Assembly: GCA_011774835.1 (NCBI GenBank)
Contig: JAACAK010000012.1
Span: forward strand, 44,393 to 82,001
From: Candidatus Kutchimonas denitrificans
GTDB lineage: Bacteria > Gemmatimonadota > Gemmatimonadetes > Palauibacterales > KS3-K002
DNA: 37,609 nucleotides
Reading direction: 5' to 3'
Shown: in pieces, positions 1-8,099 of the stretch
How the letters are laid out: every line of letters starts with the position of its first letter
Numbering within the stretch: the stretch's first letter is position 1
Made by a program: the position numbers and the translations under genes
Notes under the pieces: generated by a model
Told to the model about the DNA's origin: nothing
The model's input: the letters and a program-made list of their open reading frames with translations, nothing else
The model's database searches: none

Positions 1-377
1 AGAAACAGCCGGGGGGATCAGACCTTTTCGATCCAGAATCTAACAATCGGACAGATTCACGTCCTGGGGATCGGCCTGACAGCCGGGTCAAGCGACTTCA
101 GAAGCTTGCTCGAGGCGGGTGCGTTGCACATATTCTTGCGCCTCCCTCTCCGACGCAGGTAACCTCGTATTCCGGCCCTGCAAGCCAGCCGCCAACCTGA
201 TACGGACATCTTCGTTCCGTGCAAGTGGAATGGTTCTGGAATGATCGGTCCCTGGAGTGGCACGATAATCGTACCCTGCGCTGATGTGGATCCTGCGCAC
301 GTGAGGTGACGGCCTTCCTCTCCGTCCATCGAACGACGTTCATCTTTAGACGCCGATCAGTCGAGTTGGGGGGACGA
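1..377. other. Left-edge region with no supported gene
   Basis: I find no recognisable gene in these 377 bases. The minus strand carries short overlapping open frames of 70 to 90 codons in all three frames between about 57 and 343. The most protein-like runs from a GTG at 300 to a stop at 88 (70 residues), but it matches no family I know and has no clear ribosome site. The plus strand leads into the glycosyltransferase gene at 378. An in-frame GTG at 306 would add 24 residues to that gene, but it lacks a good ribosome site. No tRNA, terminator or repeat was seen. Confidence 0.4.
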
Positions 378-2438
378 ATGAAAGAGCGGGCAAGCGCTCG
401 AGCATGGTCGATTCTTCTAGTGGCGCTGACCGTGGGAGGCGGGCTGTCTGCCGTTCACCTGCATGTTGCGCAACAGGGTCTCGACTACAGCGGCCCTCTC
501 CTGCTGCTCGACCATCTCTTCGTGCTGGTTGTCGTCCTGACCCTCGTCGCGATTAGCACCGCTGTCGGTCAAATGGCTTTGAGCCAATTTGCGGTGCAGC
601 TGGGCGCCCTGGAAAATCTCGTGTTCGGTGCGGCGGTGGGGATGGGCGTAATGGCCGTGGCCTTCCTTGTTCTGGGGCTAGTCGGCGGCCTCTACCCAAT
701 AACCACCGTGGCGTTGCCACTCGGACTGGGGCTGGTTGCGCACCGGAAGATCATTGAGCTGCCGGGACTGTGCCGCCGGGCTGCACGCGAATTGGCGCCG
801 GAAGACGACGACCGAGCGCTCTGGGCGTTCGGGGTCTCGATTTTCGGGGCCGCCATGGCCTTCACTCTGCTGTACGGCATGGCGCCACCCGTGGATTGGG
901 ATGCGCTGATGTACCACCTGCAGGTACCGAAACAGTTCCTGGAAGGTCACCGTGTCTACCTGCCCGTAGACAACCTTCACGTGTCGCGGGTGGGGCTCAT
1001 ACACTTCCTCTACCTACCGCTAGTAGCCTTATCGAGCTTCGCCGGTCCGACGATGCTCGGGGTCGTGCTGACCGCCCTGTTGGGGCTGAGCGTCTATTCT
1101 TTCTGCAAACGATTGCTGACGGCGAAGACCGCGAGTCTGGCCCTGGGTATGCTGTGGGGGACTACGACCATTCTGCTGGTCGCCATCACACCACGAGTGG
1201 ACGTTTCACTCGCTTTCTACCTGTTCCTGGCGCACTACGGACTAATCGTAGCGCTCTCGCAGCCAGAGCGCGCAGACCTGTTTTACCTATCAGCCGTTTT
1301 ACTCGGTCTGGCCGTCGGCGTTAAGCTTTCCGCACTACCATTCATAATTGGCCTGGGTCCGCTCATCCTGTGGGTGGTGTACAGTCGAAGCGGCACAAAA
1401 CCTGAATCGCTGCGACCGCTGACTCTTTTCGGAATCATATTCATCGCCGCTGCCCTGCCCTGGCTCTTCAAGAACTGGTTACTTCTAGGAGCGCCGCTCT
1501 ATCCGTTTCTCGCCGCTCCGATTCTTCAGCCATGGCTTCAACCGTTTTTCGGAAGCACAGAATGGCCAGCCGCCGTGGACCCCGAGCTACTCGGGTTCAT
1601 CTGGGAGTTGCGAGCCTCGTTCAACCTGCGCGACGCTTTCTTCGCTCCCGGCAGACTGACTATCGAGCCGGAGGGCGCACATTACTACCTGAGTCCCGCC
1701 CTGTTGCTGTTGCCATTATGGTTTGCGTTCATCAAGAACAAGACACTTACCTGGCTCGTTCTCCCGGCCCCGATTTTTCTCTTCATCGTGCTCGTGCTCC
1801 TGCCCAGCCCCAATCTGCGGTATCTGATTCCGGCGGCGGTTCCGCTGACCATTGTCGTCGCCCATATGATAGTTCTCGTCAGCGAGCGGTTTCTGTCGAA
1901 AGAGATGGCGCGAGTGCTGGTCATCGCCCTTGGCTGTCTGTCCCTTGTCCCGACCGGGACCATGGCGCGCTACTGGCTGACGCGGGCCCGGACCCCAAAG
2001 TACTTCTCGGGGACGACTTCAGCTGAAGACTACATCCGTGGTCGGCTCGGACCCGGCTATCCGCAGGTCGTAACTTTGGCAAATCATGATCTGGCGGCGG
2101 ACAGCAAGATCCTCATGGTCTTCGACGCCCGTGGTTATTACTTCGAGAGAACCGTTCTACAGGACAATAAGGGTACAAACTGGCCTCTGATCTCTACCAT
2201 CATGAACGAGGACGACTGCCTCGAATCGATGAACATAACCCACGTTCTGCTGGGGTTGGGATCGATCCGATACTACGTGATGGGCGGGCTGGACCCCGAG
2301 CGCGTGCGCTGGAATGAATTCCAACAGTTCGCGGCGCGTTGTCTGGAGCCGATCTACCAGGACGTCGCCCTGGTCCTATTCCGGGTGAAGAGCCAAGACC
2401 AAAAAGCAGGGAGCGGGAAAGCCGAAGGAGTCCAATGA
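378..2438 (+). CDS. GT-C type multi-pass membrane glycosyltransferase
   Basis: This is a 686-residue integral membrane protein with many hydrophobic helices, starting at about residue 11. It most resembles GT-C (ArnT/PMT-like) glycosyltransferases, which take a sugar from a polyprenyl-phosphate donor and add it to an acceptor on the outer face of the inner membrane. The key sign is an acidic VDWDALMYH motif (D173, D175) after about five helices. It sits in the first large outer loop, where this superfamily carries catalytic acidic residues. A hydrophilic C-terminal part of about 150 residues follows the last helices. I chose the ATG at 378 because a GGGGGGA run lies about four bases upstream; a GTG at 306 is the alternative. 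The gene is convergent with the GT2 gene, with only 8 bases between stops. Donor and acceptor cannot be read from the sequence. Surface glycan assembly is inferred from the neighbours. Confidence 0.7.
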   Translation: MKERASARAWSILLVALTVGGGLSAVHLHVAQQGLDYSGPLLLLDHLFVLVVVLTLVAISTAVGQMALSQFAVQLGALENLVFGAAVGMGVMAVAFLVLGLVGGLYPITTVALPLGLGLVAHRKIIELPGLCRRAARELAPEDDDRALWAFGVSIFGAAMAFTLLYGMAPPVDWDALMYHLQVPKQFLEGHRVYLPVDNLHVSRVGLIHFLYLPLVALSSFAGPTMLGVVLTALLGLSVYSFCKRLLTAKTASLALGMLWGTTTILLVAITPRVDVSLAFYLFLAHYGLIVALSQPERADLFYLSAVLLGLAVGVKLSALPFIIGLGPLILWVVYSRSGTKPESLRPLTLFGIIFIAAALPWLFKNWLLLGAPLYPFLAAPILQPWLQPFFGSTEWPAAVDPELLGFIWELRASFNLRDAFFAPGRLTIEPEGAHYYLSPALLLLPLWFAFIKNKTLTWLVLPAPIFLFIVLVLLPSPNLRYLIPAAVPLTIVVAHMIVLVSERFLSKEMARVLVIALGCLSLVPTGTMARYWLTRARTPKYFSGTTSAEDYIRGRLGPGYPQVVTLANHDLAADSKILMVFDARGYYFERTVLQDNKGTNWPLISTIMNEDDCLESMNITHVLLGLGSIRYYVMGGLDPERVRWNEFQQFAARCLEPIYQDVALVLFRVKSQDQKAGSGKAEGVQ

Positions 2439-2446
2439 ACCGAGCC

Positions 2447-3658
2447 TCATGTCGACCCGGGGGAGCTGGCTCTTTTTTGCGGCAGTCCGAGCACATTGAT
2501 GAAGAAGCTGGCAAACACGATCTGCAGCCCCAGCATGAGAGCGGTGGCGGCTGGGGCCACGATTCGGAGGGATACCCTCGGGTCGAGGGCTCCGAACGAA
2601 TAGCGGCCCCAGAACCCGACTGCGTAGCCGGAGGCGACAAGGCCCCCGAGCGCCAGGGCCAACCCAACCACGATTCCCACTTCCAGGCTGAAGAACTTGA
2701 TCAGCCAGCGAAAACGAGAATCCTCGGGCAAGAGCCTGGCATTCATCGCGAAGATCTTGGCGAACACCGCGAAAGCGACAGCCTGGAACCCGACGATTAT
2801 CGCGGCGCCGCTGTAGACCAGCGTATTGACATCTAAACCTATCGAGCCAATGCGCCGGGGGCCGGGCAACAACCACAACATCGACGCCAATCCAACCGTC
2901 ATCAGGATCAGTCCCGGGTAGAGGAACAGCCAGCGCGGGCTAAACAGCAACAGGAACCGGAGGTGCCGCCAGCCATCGCGCCAGGTGCGGAGATGCGGCG
3001 GTGTGCTCCGCCCGTCTGGCGAGAGGGTGGTCGGGACCTCGGTTATCCTCAACTTCTGCAGCGTCGCCTTGACCACCATCTCGCTGGCGAATTCCATTCC
3101 AGTCGTCGTCAAGCCGAGACGTTGGATCGCCTCCCTGCTAAAACCTCGTAACCCGCAGTGAAAGTCTTTGACCGGACTCTTGAAAAAGAGCCGGCCAAAC
3201 CAGCTCAGCACCGGATTGCCGAGGTAGCGATGAAGAGGTGGCATGGCGCCGGCCGCAATGCCGCCGAGGAACCGGTTACCCATCACCAGCTCGTAACTCG
3301 CCCGCAACTTTTCAACGAATGGGTCCAGGTCACTGAAGTCATAGCTGTCATCCGCGTCGCCCATAATGACATATCGGCCACGCGCCGCCGCGATCCCTCC
3401 CATGAGCGCCGCCCCATAGCCACGTTCCGAGACGTCGACCACTCTGGCACCGAGTCGACAAGCGATCTCCTGCGAGCCATCCGTGCTCCCGTTATCAGCA
3501 ACCAGCACCTCGCCAGCGATATTCCGACTCTCGAGATAGCCGCGCGCCTTCTGGATACAGGTTCCGATAGTCTCAGCCTCGTTGAGGCAGGGAAGCAAAA
3601 TGGTCAGCTCACAGGCGGCGGTGGGTGAGGAAGAAGTTTCTGTCAGGGCATTACCCAT
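2447..3658 (-). CDS. GT2 family glycosyltransferase with C-terminal membrane helices
   Basis: This is a 403-residue GT2 enzyme of the dolichol-phosphate mannose/glucose synthase type, which passes a nucleotide-activated sugar to a lipid phosphate or glycan at the cytoplasmic membrane face. The GT-A fold begins at ELTILLPCLNEAET (residues 17-30). It continues with VADNGSTDG (53-61) and the metal-binding DAD in MGDADDSYDF (D101, D103). A membrane-side helix region follows, and four hydrophobic segments fill roughly residues 225-395. The ATG at 3658 is preferred because a GGAA and GAG lie upstream. An in-frame ATG at 3700 would add 14 residues before the domain. It is the last gene of the minus-strand run and probably pairs with the GT-C enzyme, which would use the lipid-linked sugar made by a protein of this kind. 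That partnership is inferred from adjacency only. Confidence 0.8.
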   Translation of the reverse strand: MGNALTETSSSPTAACELTILLPCLNEAETIGTCIQKARGYLESRNIAGEVLVADNGSTDGSQEIACRLGARVVDVSERGYGAALMGGIAAARGRYVIMGDADDSYDFSDLDPFVEKLRASYELVMGNRFLGGIAAGAMPPLHRYLGNPVLSWFGRLFFKSPVKDFHCGLRGFSREAIQRLGLTTTGMEFASEMVVKATLQKLRITEVPTTLSPDGRSTPPHLRTWRDGWRHLRFLLLFSPRWLFLYPGLILMTVGLASMLWLLPGPRRIGSIGLDVNTLVYSGAAIIVGFQAVAFAVFAKIFAMNARLLPEDSRFRWLIKFFSLEVGIVVGLALALGGLVASGYAVGFWGRYSFGALDPRVSLRIVAPAATALMLGLQIVFASFFINVLGLPQKRASSPGST

Positions 3659-3770
3659 GATGAGGCTCGCTTCCTGTGAGGCCAGCCCGGCCGCGCCCAT
3701 CGGCTCGTGCCGACGGCCACGGATCCAATTCTGACCGTCTCATACATGCTTGCGCCACCGTTGTTCCGCC

Positions 3771-4706
3771 TCAGCGATAGCCATACAGTTTTTGTACCGG
3801 AAAGGTTACAAAATCTACGAACAGCTTTTGCCAGCGTGGAGACTTCTCTTTCCACTCCGAGTCGAGTTTCAAGGCGATGGCACCGGTCTTGAACCGGACT
3901 GGATTCCCGGACACAGTGTGATTACCGCGCAACCTGACACCGTCCTCACCGATGAAGTCGAGATTTTCTTCTCCCCTGCCCAATAGCCCGGCGACCTTCC
4001 GAACGGACCCTGCCGGACATTGCACCAGGTCTTCGTAGCGAACCATTGCGTAGGGCAGCCCCAGCCTCTCCACCGAGCCTATGAGCAGGTTGAACACATT
4101 CCAAGCCACCGCCGTCTTCAGAAAGAAATAGCGGGCGAAGTGCTCGGTGGTCCAGTGGATCTCCGGCCTCACCTTGCGCTTTTGCCAGGCGAAGGCGACG
4201 GCATTGCTGTTGCGCACGAGATGGGCGACCGAAAGATCGACCTCATCAATCGTGTTCAAAAGGAAAATTTCCGCCGGATATTTCGATGAGTCGAGTATCA
4301 CGTCGCAGCCGGACACCGAACGAATCGCGCTGTAAAGCCTGGCGAGGTGCTCGCTGTAGATATCGAGCTTCAACTGAAAGGATCGAGATCTCAGTTTGCT
4401 ATCGAGGAGCTGGGGCAGCCTGAGAACCGAGCAGATGCTGGATCGCATTTCGACCAACTTTGGCAAATCCAGCTCATCGGGCCCACCGAAGGCCTTTCTT
4501 GTAACGTCCAACCAGAATGGGCACTCTCGGAACGGTTTCCCGCAGCCGCAAAGCTGGTTCTGGAGGTAACCCCGGTCCCAGATGTGGGTGACTTCGCCGG
4601 CGGCGAAGACACCGGGTAGCTGACCAAGAATGCACTCGAGCAGTGTACTGCCGCTTCGGCCAGTTCCCGCGATGTACAGCAGTTGCGTAGGACCCGAGTC
4701 AGCCAT
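3771..4706 (-). CDS. PAPS-dependent sulfotransferase
   Basis: This is a 311-residue cytosolic sulfotransferase-fold protein, likely moving a sulfuryl group from PAPS to a hydroxyl of a glycan or other acceptor. The 5'-phosphosulfate loop is visible as AGTGRSGSTLLE (residues 13-24). The 3'-phosphate region is visible as VILDSSKYP (136-144), followed by AHLVRNSNAVAFAW (161-174), the usual LVRDPRxxxxS-like stretch. A CGCG..F..CPFW cysteine cluster at 53-65 is typical of one bacterial branch. The ATG at 4706 has only a weak ribosome site. It sits between the methyltransferase and the GT2 gene. Sulfate activation (Sat-CysC) and PAP removal (CysQ) genes lie about 30 kb to the right, so the donor pathway is present in the window. 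The acceptor is unknown; a cell-surface polysaccharide is my inference. Confidence 0.8.
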   Translation of the reverse strand: MADSGPTQLLYIAGTGRSGSTLLECILGQLPGVFAAGEVTHIWDRGYLQNQLCGCGKPFRECPFWLDVTRKAFGGPDELDLPKLVEMRSSICSVLRLPQLLDSKLRSRSFQLKLDIYSEHLARLYSAIRSVSGCDVILDSSKYPAEIFLLNTIDEVDLSVAHLVRNSNAVAFAWQKRKVRPEIHWTTEHFARYFFLKTAVAWNVFNLLIGSVERLGLPYAMVRYEDLVQCPAGSVRKVAGLLGRGEENLDFIGEDGVRLRGNHTVSGNPVRFKTGAIALKLDSEWKEKSPRWQKLFVDFVTFPVQKLYGYR

Positions 4707-4753
4707 TCAGATATCCGGTCACTGTTTCGGGTAATCGTGGAAAGCCACGGTCA

Positions 4754-5359
4754 CTAATCGCGACGCAAGCTGGCCACGAAATGAAGCGACCGGTCGAACA
4801 GAAAGCTGGCGGGCGGCGGGTAGAGCCCGAGTTGGTCAATCCATGTCGTCGGCTTCACACCCAATCGGGCGAAACTCTCGCGCCAGCGTTGTTCGGTCCA
4901 GTAGTTGTACGGGAGATCGACACCGTGCGGCGCGTTGCCTACCCAGTCCATGATTCGCAAGGTCGGTCCCGCGAGCCACCCTTCCCGGAGGTGGTCTTTG
5001 AGAATCACCTGCTGGCGAGCCACCCTAACCCCCTCGAGCAGGAGTACTTCCGGATCCGAAGTGTGATGGAGTACATCGACGAACATGACCACGTCCATGC
5101 TCCCGTCGGGATACGGAATATTGGCACCGTCGAAAACCTCCACCGGGATGGAAGCGTCGGGACGCGCCACCACATCGATGCCCCGAATCTCCAGATCCGA
5201 ACGTCTTTCCGCGATGCGGCGGTCGATGAGGCCATCGCCGCAGCCGACATCGAGCACCTGCGAGCCGGATGGCAGAAGGTCGGCGAGGATTTCGCTCAGG
5301 ACCCTCACTCTCCGCTGGAACACGAATTTCCGATGCAGACGACCCAGAAATTTCAGCAT
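4754..5359 (-). CDS. Class I SAM-dependent methyltransferase
   Basis: This is a 201-residue Rossmann-fold methyltransferase of the Methyltransf_11/25 type. Motif I is VLDVGCGDG (residues 35-43). An acidic residue in IRGIDVV (about 58-64) would bind the ribose, and MDVVMFVDVLHHTSDPEV supplies the post-motif strand and a His-rich turn. After this the sequence reads like the family of small-molecule or lipid-sugar methyltransferases (ILKDHLREG, MDWVGN, YNYWTEQRW). I start at the ATG at 5359, where the conserved part begins with MLKFLGRLH. An ATG at 5410 and a GTG at 5485 are in frame, but they add low-complexity residues, and none of the three has a convincing ribosome site. It lies between pilC and the sulfotransferase gene, so a role in decorating the same glycan is plausible but unproven. 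Confidence 0.72.
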   Translation of the reverse strand: MLKFLGRLHRKFVFQRRVRVLSEILADLLPSGSQVLDVGCGDGLIDRRIAERRSDLEIRGIDVVARPDASIPVEVFDGANIPYPDGSMDVVMFVDVLHHTSDPEVLLLEGVRVARQQVILKDHLREGWLAGPTLRIMDWVGNAPHGVDLPYNYWTEQRWRESFARLGVKPTTWIDQLGLYPPPASFLFDRSLHFVASLRRD

Positions 5360-5562
5360 GAGTAGGCGCGTTCGCGGCAGACAGAGAAGCAGGTCGCCAT
5401 GTCCGGCCATGGTCGCGAGGGGACGGGCGGGCACGAACCTCGGGTCATCCACCGATGGGTGCTGGCGAGGGTCACGTCGATGCACCCTGGCTCGGATTCC
5501 GACGCTGAGCAGAGAGGATGGTTGGGGTGCGGCTCGCCCCTATTCGCCACCGCCCGGCAACG

Positions 5563-6765
5563 CTACTGCCCGACGACGTTGATCATGTCGAAGATCGGCA
5601 GGTACATCGACACGATCATCCCGCCGACCACGACGCCGAGGAAGACGATGAGCAGCGGCTCCATCGCCGCCAGCAGCGCCTCGACCGCGGTGTCGACCTC
5701 GTCATCGTAGAAGTCGGCAATCTTGTCCAGCATCTCGTCGATCGTACCGGTCTGTTCACCGACGTTGATCATCTGCGTCACCATGGGCGGGAAGACGCCC
5801 GACTGGCGCAGCGGCTCGGCGATCGTTTCACCCCCGGCGATCGACGAGCGGCTTCTCATCACCGCATCGTGGATCACCCGGTTACCCGCCGTCCGCGCCG
5901 TGATCTCGAGCCCGTCGAGGATCGAGACGCCCGAAGAGAGCAGCGTACCCAGCGTGCGCGTGAACCGCGCGACCGCGGTCTTGCGGAGCAAGTCGCCGAT
6001 GATCGGCACGCGCAACAACAGACGATCGAGAGCCAGTCGTCCGGCCGATGTCTTGTAGTACATCCGGATGCTCCAGATCGCCGCTGCGATCAGCCCCAGT
6101 ATCAGCCACCAGTAGGCTGTGAGCATATCGGACAGCCAGATCACCAGCCGGGTGGGCGCCGGCAGGGTCAGGTCGACGCTGGCGAACATCTGTTCGAACG
6201 TCGGGATCACGAAGACCAGCAGCACGGTGACGGCGATCACCGCCACGGCGAGAATCACCGCCGGATAGATCATCGCGCCCTTCACCTTGCGGACCAGCGC
6301 CTCGTTCTTCTCCAGGAAGACCGAGAGCCGCAGCAGCACCGTGTCCAGAATACCGCCGGCCTCACCGGCCGCCACCATGTTGACGTACAGGTCGCTGAAG
6401 ACCTTGGGGTGGTTGCGCAGCGCGTCGGCCAGCGTGGCACCGGACTCGACATCGGCCTGGACTTCCTTGATCGAACCGGCCAGGAACTTGTTCTCGGTCT
6501 GTTGAGCGAGGATTTCCAGGCACTGCACCAGCGGCAGGCCGGAGTTCACCATGGTGGCGAACTGCCGCGTGAAATGCACGATCTCCTTCATCTTCACCCG
6601 GCGGCCGAAGGTGAAGGAGATGTCCTTTGGCTTCTCGCGAACCGTGACCGGAATCAAGCGCTGCCGCCGCAAGTAGCCGATAACAGCCTCGCGGTTCGGC
6701 AGATCGACGTTCCCCGTCTGGATCTCCCCGGTAACGGTCTTTGCGCTATAAATGAAGATCGGCAT
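5563..6765 (-). CDS. pilC: Type IV pilus inner membrane platform protein PilC
   Basis: This is a 400-residue member of the GspF/PilC family, the polytopic platform that couples the pilus motor ATPases to pilin addition and removal. It has the usual two repeated cytoplasmic domains: the first around residues 60-180 (FTRQFATMVNSGLPLVQ), the second around 265-385 (RFTRTLGTLLSSGVSIL). Three membrane helices lie near 165-190, 215-235 and 370-395. The MPIFIYSAKTVTGEIQ start is typical. The start ATG at 6765 has GGGGA about 8 bases upstream. Length is normal for the family. The gene is last in the pilB-pilT-pilC order, 61 bases after pilT, and no pilin gene is in the window. Confidence 0.95.
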   Translation of the reverse strand: MPIFIYSAKTVTGEIQTGNVDLPNREAVIGYLRRQRLIPVTVREKPKDISFTFGRRVKMKEIVHFTRQFATMVNSGLPLVQCLEILAQQTENKFLAGSIKEVQADVESGATLADALRNHPKVFSDLYVNMVAAGEAGGILDTVLLRLSVFLEKNEALVRKVKGAMIYPAVILAVAVIAVTVLLVFVIPTFEQMFASVDLTLPAPTRLVIWLSDMLTAYWWLILGLIAAAIWSIRMYYKTSAGRLALDRLLLRVPIIGDLLRKTAVARFTRTLGTLLSSGVSILDGLEITARTAGNRVIHDAVMRSRSSIAGGETIAEPLRQSGVFPPMVTQMINVGEQTGTIDEMLDKIADFYDDEVDTAVEALLAAMEPLLIVFLGVVVGGMIVSMYLPIFDMINVVGQ

Positions 6766-6826
6766 CTGTCAGTCCCCGCATGAAACCATGCGCTGCCGGC
6801 GGCCCCTGGCCGCCACCCTTTACAGT

Positions 6827-7906
6827 CTAAGCCGGAACCGGCTCACCCGCCATTCGCAGCAACTCGTTCGGATCTGCCGAACGCTTCAAGCATTCCTCCA
6901 GCGAGACCTCGCTCGACAGGTACAGCTGGTACAGCGCGTCGTTCAACGTCTGCATCCCGTGCTTCTTCCCGGCCTGCATCAGGCCGTAGATCTGCTGGAT
7001 CTTGGCCTCGCGGATCACCGACCTGATGGCCGGCGTCGCCACCAGCACCTCGCAGGCGGCCACGCGGCCGCGGCCGCGAGATTTCGGCAACAACGCCTGC
7101 GTGATGACCCCCTCGAGCACGAACGAGAGCTGGGCCCGGACCTGCGACTGCTGGTGCGAAGGGAAGACGTCGATGATCCGGTTGATGCTCTCCGCGGCGG
7201 AGTTGGTGTGGAGGGTGGCCAGCGCCAGGTGTCCCGTCTCGGCGGCGGTCAGCGTCATGGCGATGGTCTCCAGATCGCGCATCTCGCCCACCAGCAGCAC
7301 GTCGGGGTCCTGTCGCAGGGCGTACTTCAGCGCGTTGGCGAAGCTCTGCGTGTCGCTGCCCACCTCGCGCTGATTGATCATGCAGTTCTGGTGCCGGTGG
7401 ATGAACTCGATCGGCTCCTCGATCGTGATGATATGGCCCCTCCGGCCCTTGTTGATGTGGTCCACCATCGCGGCCAGTGTGGTCGATTTGCCCGAGCCCG
7501 TCGGTCCCGTGACCAGCACCAGGCCCCGCGGCCGCTCGGCCAGCTTCTTCAGGATGGGCGGCAGGCCCAGCTCCTCGAAGCTCTGGATGTTGAACGGGAT
7601 GAGCCGGATGGCCAGGGCGACGCAGCCTCGCTGCCGGTAAGCGTTGCCGCGGAAGCGGGCCAGGTTCTGGATACCGAACGAGAAGTCGAGCTCGTCCTCC
7701 TGCTCGAAGCGCTTCTTCTGGCTTTCCGTGAGGATCGAATAGGTCAGCTGCAGCGTGTCCTTGGGCATCAGGACGTGATCGACGTTGGCGTTGGTCAAAT
7801 CACCGTCGACCCGGAGCTTGGGCCGGTCACCGGCGGTCAGGTGAAGGTCCGATGCGCCCCGCTCGATCATCTCCTCGAGCAGTCCTCTTACGCTCAGCGT
7901 TGCCAT
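6827..7906 (-). CDS. pilT: Twitching motility retraction ATPase PilT
   Basis: This is a 359-residue hexameric ATPase that drives pilus retraction. Walker A is GPTGSGKST (residues 134-142). The Asp box, Walker B region (LLVGEMRDLETI, near 203-214) and His box (HLALATLHT) follow. A C-terminal AIRSVIREAKIQQIYGLMQ stretch corresponds to the AIRNLIRE motif needed for retraction in PilT, which separates it from PilB-type extension motors. N-terminal ERGASDLHL is also usual. The ATG at 7906 gives the normal length, although the ribosome site is weak. It lies between pilB and pilC on the same strand. Confidence 0.96.
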   Translation of the reverse strand: MATLSVRGLLEEMIERGASDLHLTAGDRPKLRVDGDLTNANVDHVLMPKDTLQLTYSILTESQKKRFEQEDELDFSFGIQNLARFRGNAYRQRGCVALAIRLIPFNIQSFEELGLPPILKKLAERPRGLVLVTGPTGSGKSTTLAAMVDHINKGRRGHIITIEEPIEFIHRHQNCMINQREVGSDTQSFANALKYALRQDPDVLLVGEMRDLETIAMTLTAAETGHLALATLHTNSAAESINRIIDVFPSHQQSQVRAQLSFVLEGVITQALLPKSRGRGRVAACEVLVATPAIRSVIREAKIQQIYGLMQAGKKHGMQTLNDALYQLYLSSEVSLEECLKRSADPNELLRMAGEPVPA

Positions 7907-8064
7907 ATACTCGCGCCCATAATCAACGCCCCATGAAAGCGAGGCTGTGTCCGCTGTTTTTGCTTCGGAGTCAACTGCCGGCCGTCAGCGCGCCCCGGCT
8001 AATGTTCGGCCCAAACGCCTCGAGCCCGGCCGACACGGCGGGAGAGCCGGGGCCGAAGGTCCAT

Positions 8065-8096
8065 CGCGGCGCACGGCGTTTCGCCGGGCCGCCGCG
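8065..8096 (-). other. GC-rich stem-loop just after the pilB stop
   Basis: The arms CGCGGCG (8065-8071) and CGCCGCG (8090-8096) are exact reverse complements. An inner stem, CGGCG (8074-8078) against CGCCG (8082-8086), closes on a TTT loop. The structure begins 3 bases after the pilB stop on the transcribed strand and is followed by no T-run. It could protect the pilB transcript end, slow polymerase, or set the ratio of pilB to pilT message. In DNA this GC-rich, chance remains a real alternative. Confidence 0.4.
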
Positions 8097-8099
8097 CGA

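Noticed and set aside
57-343. Small minus-strand frames at the left edge
   Set aside because: Three overlapping frames compete, none has a clear ribosome site, and none matches a family I know.
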